Origin: an uncultured bacterium
GTDB taxonomy: Bacteria > Pseudomonadota > Alphaproteobacteria > Rhodospirillales > Rhodospirillaceae
Length of the DNA: 10,367 bases
NCBI GenBank assembly: GCA_903896775.1
Contig: CAITZE010000079.1
Coordinates: 1-10,367, forward strand
Reading direction: 5' to 3'
Below, one piece after another: positions 6,013 to 10,367 of the stretch; the first letter of the stretch is position 1; every line of letters starts with the position of its first letter. The notes under the pieces were generated by a model that searched no databases, had not been told where the DNA came from, and worked only from the letters and a program-made list of their open reading frames with translations. Made by a program: the position numbers and the translations under genes.

Positions 6013-6032
6013 GGGCTCTATGTAGCACTCCT

Positions 6033-6061
6033 TTGCCCCCCGGCAAGACCGCGGTTATAAC
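6033..6061 (+). promoter_or_regulatory. Candidate sigma70-type promoter for the glycan cluster (possible leaderless start)
   Basis: TTGCCC (6033-6038) and TATAAC (6056-6061) are separated by exactly 17 bp and match TTGACA and TATAAT at 4 and 5 of 6 positions. A start 7 nt after the -10 would be base 6068, the A of the glycosyltransferase ATG. The gene lacks a recognisable Shine-Dalgarno, which fits a leaderless message. The -10 lies within the palindrome GTTATAAC (6054-6061), so it could in principle also serve the divergent ygfZ, although no good -35 is seen on that side. Confidence 0.45.
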
Positions 6062-6067
6062 TCTGCC

Positions 6068-7228
6068 ATGCGTTACGTTTTTGTCGACGATTCACCCCTG
6101 CCTTATGACGGTTTTACCCCGTTGCGCCGCCCTTTGGGCGGGCCGGAGAAGGCTGTCATCGGCATAGCATCGGCCCTGTTCGCGCGCGGCCACGACGTGA
6201 AGGTCATCAACCGTGCGTCCCATGCCCATGTGGCTGATGGCGCCTACTGGATACCCATCGGCGATGCCGCTACGCCGAAAGCCACAGATGTGCTGATCGC
6301 TTTGCGCAAACCCACGTTGTTGGGTGCCGTGCGTGCCGCCGCCCGCCGCGTGCTGTGGGTGATGGGCACGCCCGATTATCTGGCCGCACCGGCCAACGCA
6401 GCGCTGTGGGACTCTTTTCACCCCGTCCTGCTGTTCGTCAGCAACGGTCAGCAGCAGACCTACAAAGGCAAAATACGCCGCAGTGTCATCGTGCCCGGCG
6501 TGCGCAGCGTCTATTTCGAGAAACCAAAGTTCTCGCCGGTCGTGGATTCCATGACTGAGCATTACGGCTATGACCCCGCCGAAGAGATCGCCTCCCAGCG
6601 CAACGAAGCCATGCAAGCGGTGGAAGAGGCAGCCACGCCGCCGCCCGGTCCGCCGCCGCCTCATGCGGTTGTCACCGCGCACCCGCTCCATGGTCTCGAC
6701 TGGCTGGTGGATGTGTGGACCAAGAAGATTCATCCGAAAATGCCGACGGCGCGCTTGGCGGTTTATTCCGCCGTGCTCAGCAAAGGTATTAAGGGCGAAG
6801 AAGTTCCGGCCCCGGTCGCGCCGGTTTTGAAACAGGTCATGGCGGCTGCAGCGGCCAACGTCGTTGTGGTCGATCCGCTCAATGATGAAGGCATGGCCGA
6901 TGTCTATCGGTCCAGCCGCGTTCATCTTTATCCCGGCGATGCGCAAGACTTCGCCTGTTGGACCTTGCAGGAATCGCAAGCGGCGGGTTTACCTGCGGTC
7001 GCGCGTGCGCTGGGCGGTGTGGACGAACACCTCGATAACGGCTCCAGCGGTTATATCGTGCCGGACGCCGAAGCCTTCGCCAACGTCACGCTGCAGATTC
7101 TTAAAGACGATGCCTTCCACAAAAATATGAGCGAAGCGGCAGCGCTGGTGACCCGCCGCCGCGCCTGGGCCATGGCGGCCGAGGAACTGGATGCGCTTGT
7201 CGCTACGATCCCGGCCGCCGGCGTTTAA
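6068..7228 (+). CDS. GT4-like glycosyltransferase with proline-rich interdomain linker
   Basis: The 386-residue protein has the GT-B plan of two Rossmann-like domains. The N-terminal domain shows RRPLGGPEKAVIGIASALFARGHDV (20-44), the glycine-rich acceptor loop of GT4 enzymes; the C-terminal domain has VVVVDPLNDEGMADVYRSS (265-283), then HLYPGDAQDFACWTLQESQAAGLPAV (286-311) and GGVDEHLDNGSSGYIV. In place of the usual E-x7-E nucleotide-sugar motif it has D294-x7-E302, a conservative change. Residues 188-199 form an unusual proline run (ATPPPGPPPPHA) between the domains. No membrane segment is visible, so it probably acts at the inner face of the cytoplasmic membrane. Donor and acceptor are unknown. 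It is the first gene of a rightward group, 12 nt before the GT9 gene, with no clear Shine-Dalgarno. Confidence 0.82.
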   Translation: MRYVFVDDSPLPYDGFTPLRRPLGGPEKAVIGIASALFARGHDVKVINRASHAHVADGAYWIPIGDAATPKATDVLIALRKPTLLGAVRAAARRVLWVMGTPDYLAAPANAALWDSFHPVLLFVSNGQQQTYKGKIRRSVIVPGVRSVYFEKPKFSPVVDSMTEHYGYDPAEEIASQRNEAMQAVEEAATPPPGPPPPHAVVTAHPLHGLDWLVDVWTKKIHPKMPTARLAVYSAVLSKGIKGEEVPAPVAPVLKQVMAAAAANVVVVDPLNDEGMADVYRSSRVHLYPGDAQDFACWTLQESQAAGLPAVARALGGVDEHLDNGSSGYIVPDAEAFANVTLQILKDDAFHKNMSEAAALVTRRRAWAMAAEELDALVATIPAAGV

Positions 7229-7240
7229 AGCGGGCCGGCG

Positions 7241-8122
7241 TTGAATATCCTTTTCATCACCCACACGCGCATCGGCGACGGCGTGCTGTCGTCGGGCATT
7301 TTGCATCATCTGGTCGACGCTTATCCCGACGCGCGGTTTACCATCGCCTGCGGACCTTTGGCCGCGCCGCTGTTCGTCGACATGCCGCGCCTTGAGCGGG
7401 TGATCGTTGTCGCCAAGCAACGCTTCGATGCCCATTGGTACGGGTTGTGGAAACAGGTGCGCGGCACGGTGTGGGATATCGTCATCGATCTGCGCCGCTC
7501 GCTGATCTCTTACGTCATCCCTGTGCGCAAACGTTACGTTGTAGGGCCAATCCCTGCCGGCGAGCATCATGTCGCGCATCTCTCACGGCTTTTGAATTTG
7601 GCGCAACCCGCAGCACCATTTCTCTATCGGAGCGCGCGGCATGACGCGGCGGGTGCTGCGCTTATTCCCGACGGTGCGCCGGTCCTTGCCATTTCTCCGG
7701 TGGCCGCGACGCTGGCCAAGACTTGGCCGCAGGAACGCTTCGCCGCATTGATCGCGCGGCTTACGGGCGCGGGTGGCTTGTGCGCGGGCTGGCGCGTGGC
7801 GCTATTTGGTGGGCCCGGCGATGAGATTAAAGCGGCGTCTTTAATCTCGTCTCAAGACGGCATCACGGTTTTTGCCGAACCCGATCTCTTGACCGTACAG
7901 GCGGCTTTGGCACGGTGTGGGGCCTTCATCGGCAACGACTCCGGGCTTTCACATTTGGCCGCTGCAGCGGGATTGCCGGCGCTGTCCTTGTTCGGGGCTA
8001 CCGATCCGGCGCGCTACGGGCCCTGGGGTGGTGGCGCGGTTTGCGCGCCGGGCGGGAATTTGGCCGCCCTGGATGTCGATGCGGTTGTCGCGGCCTTCGC
8101 CGCACTTATGAAATCTAATTGA
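7241..8122 (+). CDS. GT9 family (ADP-heptose:LPS heptosyltransferase-like) glycosyltransferase
   Basis: The 293-residue protein has the GT9 hallmarks of WaaC/WaaF enzymes: N-terminal ILFITHTRIGDGVLSSGIL with the catalytic-type Asp D13, PDARFTIACGPLAAPLF (29-45), WDIVIDLRRS (78-87), and the C-terminal GAFIGNDSGLSHLAAAAGLPALSLFGATDPARYGPWG (227-263), in which GNDSG and the FGATDP loop contact the nucleotide sugar. These enzymes transfer heptose, or sometimes another sugar, to the lipid A inner core at the cytoplasmic face of the inner membrane. It is somewhat shorter than E. coli WaaF (about 350). The start is TTG at 7241, where the family N-terminus begins; no strong Shine-Dalgarno precedes it, and the 12-nt gap to the previous gene suggests coupling. 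Family is firm; sugar specificity is not. Confidence 0.9.
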   Translation: MNILFITHTRIGDGVLSSGILHHLVDAYPDARFTIACGPLAAPLFVDMPRLERVIVVAKQRFDAHWYGLWKQVRGTVWDIVIDLRRSLISYVIPVRKRYVVGPIPAGEHHVAHLSRLLNLAQPAAPFLYRSARHDAAGAALIPDGAPVLAISPVAATLAKTWPQERFAALIARLTGAGGLCAGWRVALFGGPGDEIKAASLISSQDGITVFAEPDLLTVQAALARCGAFIGNDSGLSHLAAAAGLPALSLFGATDPARYGPWGGGAVCAPGGNLAALDVDAVVAAFAALMKSN

Positions 8123-8138
8123 AGTTGCTGCCGAATCC

Positions 8139-8167
8139 CTTGGCTTCGGACGCTCCGGCGTGCCAAG
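8139..8167 (+). terminator. Intercistronic hairpin followed by TTTT (weak terminator or attenuator)
   Basis: CTTGGC (8139-8144) pairs with GCCAAG (8162-8167), and CGGA (8147-8150) with TCCG (8154-8157), separated by an internal loop. TTTT follows at 8168-8171. It lies in the 70-nt gap between the GT9 and GT4 genes, the only wide gap in the cluster, and could reduce read-through. The stem is interrupted and the T-run short, so strong termination is unlikely. Confidence 0.35.
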
Positions 8168-8180
8168 TTTTAAGAAGGTA

Positions 8181-8185
8181 AGAGG
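8181..8185 (+). promoter_or_regulatory. Shine-Dalgarno AGAGG for the second GT4 gene
   Basis: AGAGG precedes the GTG at 8193 by 7 nt. It supports that start over the GTG at 8160, which falls inside the hairpin and would add eleven residues before the typical MKVFHLM start. Confidence 0.65.
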
Positions 8186-8192
8186 TGGCGGC

Positions 8193-9260
8193 GTGAAGGT
8201 TTTCCATCTGATGTCGGGCGCGCCTTATGGCGGCGTCGAGCGCCAGGCGATGCGTCTCGCCGGGGTTTTGCAAAAGAACGGCGTCGAACAGCGCGCCATG
8301 TTCTGCCGCGATGCTGTCCGCGCGCAACGCTACGAGGCGATGGGCGTCACCACCGTCGAGATGGATTTCCCCAGCCGCTTCACCTTCATGGACCGGCGGC
8401 ATATCAATTCGGCCATTCGCCGCTTCGCGCCCGATCTCGTGATCTCGTGGACACCCGATGTCGCCGAGCTTGTGCAGAAAGACAGCTTCATTCATATGGC
8501 GCGGCTTGGCACTAGCTTCGATCACGAAGCTTTGCTGAACAAATGCCACCACATTTTCACGCCCGCGCAATCGCGCGCCGACGCGGCCATGGTTGCCGGC
8601 TGGTCGGTGCAGCAGGTGCATGTGTTGCCGCATCTGCCGATGACAGAGGACGAGCGCAAAACGCCTGCGCTTAACCGCAAGACCGTCTTCACACCGCCGA
8701 CCGCGAAACTGATTTTCACCTCCATGCGCCTTACATCCAAAACCGGATTGGAGACGCTGCTCGACGCGGTTGCGCGTATCTCGGGATATTACCTGTGGAT
8801 CGCGGGCGATGGCGTGGATCGCGAAGCACTTGAGACGGCAGCGCATGAGCGCGGCGTCAAACCGCGTGTGCGGTTCTTAGGCTGGCAAGACAATCTCGCG
8901 CCATACCTCGCGGCCTGCGATGTGTTTGTGTATCCCGCGAAACAAGAAGACGTGGGCGATGCGATTGTCGAAGCCTGGGGCGTGGGTGCGCCGGTGATCG
9001 CAGCCGATAGTCTCGGCCCTGGGCTTTTGATCCGCCATAAAGAGAACGGCCTGCTGGTGCCGGTGGGCGATCCCATCAGCATGGCCGAAGCCATCAAATG
9101 GATGAGCAACGATCCTGATCTTCCGAAGGGTCTTACCGCCGCCGGGCGCAGCGCCTTCGACGAAACCTTCGCCATGGATAAAGTCGCACCTCAGTATCTG
9201 CAGTTGCTCAGCCTCCTGACGGGAAAACCGTCGAGTGCTGTCAGCAGTTCGAACGCCTGA
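8193..9260 (+). CDS. GT4 family glycosyltransferase
   Basis: This 355-residue protein is a canonical GT-B, group 1 (GT4) glycosyltransferase. The N-terminal domain begins KVFHLMSGAPYGGVERQAMRLAGVL, with the GG loop at 13-14. The C-terminal donor domain has LIFTSMRLTSKTGLETLLDAV (173-193), LWIAGDGVDREALE (201-214), VRFLGWQDNLAPYLAACDVFVYPA (226-249) and the retained E252-x7-E260 motif followed by AWGVGAPVIAADSLGPGLLI. Such enzymes use nucleotide-activated sugars in LPS or exopolysaccharide synthesis; the sugars cannot be read from sequence. The GTG at 8193 is chosen for its AGAGG site and family-like N-terminus. It lies between the GT9 gene and an AsnB-like amidotransferase that starts 6 nt after its stop, so those two are very likely one transcription unit. 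Confidence 0.92.
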   Translation: MKVFHLMSGAPYGGVERQAMRLAGVLQKNGVEQRAMFCRDAVRAQRYEAMGVTTVEMDFPSRFTFMDRRHINSAIRRFAPDLVISWTPDVAELVQKDSFIHMARLGTSFDHEALLNKCHHIFTPAQSRADAAMVAGWSVQQVHVLPHLPMTEDERKTPALNRKTVFTPPTAKLIFTSMRLTSKTGLETLLDAVARISGYYLWIAGDGVDREALETAAHERGVKPRVRFLGWQDNLAPYLAACDVFVYPAKQEDVGDAIVEAWGVGAPVIAADSLGPGLLIRHKENGLLVPVGDPISMAEAIKWMSNDPDLPKGLTAAGRSAFDETFAMDKVAPQYLQLLSLLTGKPSSAVSSSNA

Positions 9261-9266
9261 TCTCTC

Positions 9267-10367
9267 ATGTGTGGGATCGCAGGCGTTATGACGCCGGACG
9301 GACGCTCGCCGCCGCCGGATGTGCTGGAGAAGATTCTCGGTAAACTCACGGCGGCGCTGACCCATCGCGGTCCCGACGGTCATGGCCGTTATGTCAAAGG
9401 CGATGTGGCGCTGGCGCACACGCGCCTCGCCATTATTGATCTCGCTCACGGCGATCAGCCCTTTGTCGGCGTCGACGGTGTCGCCCTCATCGCTAACGGC
9501 GAAATCTATAACGATCTCGCGCTACGTGCGGAGATGAAAGACGCGAGCTTTACGACCGGCTCCGACTGCGAAAGTGCTTTGCATCTTTATCGCCGCGACG
9601 GCGAGACCTTTGCCAAAAACTTGCGCGGCATGTACGCCATCGCGCTCCACGATCCGGTGCGGGGCCGTCTGGTGCTGGCGCGCGATCCTTTCGGCATCAA
9701 GCCGCTCTATTACGCTGAGACACCAAGCGGTTTCTACTTTGCCTCGGAGCCGCAAGCATTGATCGCCGCAGGCGTCGTGTCACCTGCGCTCAATACCGGT
9801 GCGCGCGATGAAATGCTGGCCTTCAATTTTACGACAGGTAATGAGACGCCCTTTACCGGCATCTTCCGCGTCGCGCCCGGCGAGACACTCATTGTCGAAA
9901 AGGCGCGCATTGTCGCGCGGTTGCGGCGCGAGGCGCTGCCGGTCAACAAACAGGTGGCGCTCAGCGATGCCGATGCGCTGAAAACCTGGGATGATGTCTG
10001 GCGCGATGCGGTCTTTGTCCATCAGCGCGCCGATGTGCCTTACGGCATGTTTCTCTCGGGCGGCATCGATTCCGCCGCCGTGCTCGCCATGATGGCGCAG
10101 CTGAATGATCGCTCGGTGCTGGCCTTCACCGCGGCGTTTCCGGGAACCGCAGCCCACGACGAACGCGATGGTGCGCGCACAGTTGCGGCAGCGGCAGGTG
10201 CGACGCATGTAGAGATCGAAGTTACGGCGGCGGATTTCTGGCGCAACCTTCCCGCCATTGCCGCGGCCATGGACGATCCGGTCTGCGACTACGCCGTGGT
10301 GCCGACCTATCTGCTCGCCCGCCAAGCCGCGAAGGATGTGAAGGTGGTATTGTCGGGTGAGGGCGGC
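9267..10367 (+). CDS. asnB: AsnB-like glutamine-dependent amidotransferase (3' truncated by window)
   Basis: The frame opens with ATG at 9267 and runs to the window end: 367 residues of a family usually about 590-650 long. MCGIAG provides the N-terminal nucleophile C2 of a class II glutamine amidotransferase; HRGPDGHG (33-40), R53, NGEIYND (77-83), SD (99-100) and ARDPFGIKPLYY (138-149) complete that domain. The synthetase domain has the PP-loop LSGGIDSAAV with SGGIDS at 264-269, and the window ends within the conserved SGEGG(DE). The fold uses glutamine and ATP to amidate a carboxylate. Classical AsnB makes asparagine, but copies beside glycosyltransferases are often dedicated to amidating sugar or other carboxyl groups in surface polymers; that role is inferred from context. 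It starts 6 nt after the GT4 stop without a clear Shine-Dalgarno, suggesting coupling. Confidence 0.93.
   Translation, partial: MCGIAGVMTPDGRSPPPDVLEKILGKLTAALTHRGPDGHGRYVKGDVALAHTRLAIIDLAHGDQPFVGVDGVALIANGEIYNDLALRAEMKDASFTTGSDCESALHLYRRDGETFAKNLRGMYAIALHDPVRGRLVLARDPFGIKPLYYAETPSGFYFASEPQALIAAGVVSPALNTGARDEMLAFNFTTGNETPFTGIFRVAPGETLIVEKARIVARLRREALPVNKQVALSDADALKTWDDVWRDAVFVHQRADVPYGMFLSGGIDSAAVLAMMAQLNDRSVLAFTAAFPGTAAHDERDGARTVAAAAGATHVEIEVTAADFWRNLPAIAAAMDDPVCDYAVVPTYLLARQAAKDVKVVLSGEGG

Noticed and set aside
8160..8192. GTG at 8160 as the start of the second GT4 gene
   Set aside because: It falls within the hairpin without a ribosome binding site and adds a Lys/Gly-rich stub not seen at GT4 N-termini. 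The GTG at 8193 has AGAGG 7 nt upstream.
1..10367. tRNA, rRNA, insertion sequence, integrase, CRISPR array
   Set aside because: No cloverleaf-like sequence, transposase motif, terminal inverted repeats with target duplications, or regularly spaced repeats were found on reading both strands.

Overview
The window reads as chromosomal DNA of a GC-rich alphaproteobacterium. The evidence is the codon use, a glyS gene next to ppdK (an arrangement known from other alphaproteobacteria), a DUF3309 small membrane protein, and a heptosyltransferase-containing surface-glycan cluster. I cannot name a genus. No tRNA, rRNA, insertion sequence, prophage module or CRISPR array is visible.

Region 1 (1-4320, rightward): the 3' end of glyS; a small secreted protein with GTGY-type C-terminal repeats; an AT-rich, repeat-laden control region (about 740-868); a very long pyruvate phosphate dikinase gene; and a MOSC-domain gene 5 nt behind it. 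The dikinase is the highlight. Its first ~64 residues are a Cro/YdaS-type helix-turn-helix domain, fused in frame to an otherwise complete PPDK. The 130 bp upstream contain five copies of the heptamer GTAAGST (S = C or G). Two copies lie in tandem 13-bp repeats, the second of which contains the Shine-Dalgarno sequence and ends at the base before the ATG. The simplest reading is a metabolic enzyme that binds its own control region.

Region 2 (4317-6012, leftward): a TspO/MBR membrane protein converging on the MOSC gene and sharing a CTAG with its stop; a strong hairpin; a 51-residue DUF3309 membrane protein; and a YgfZ/IBA57-type folate-binding Fe-S maintenance protein.

Region 3 (6068-10367, rightward): a likely operon for a cell-surface glycan, probably LPS core or a related polysaccharide. 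It holds a divergent GT4-like glycosyltransferase, a GT9 ADP-heptose-type transferase, a canonical GT4 glycosyltransferase, and an AsnB-like glutamine amidotransferase cut by the window end. A promoter-like sequence sits so close to the first ATG that the message may be leaderless.

Functions come from recognising motifs by eye. No database search was possible, so family assignments are firm where signature motifs are named, and exact substrates are not known.
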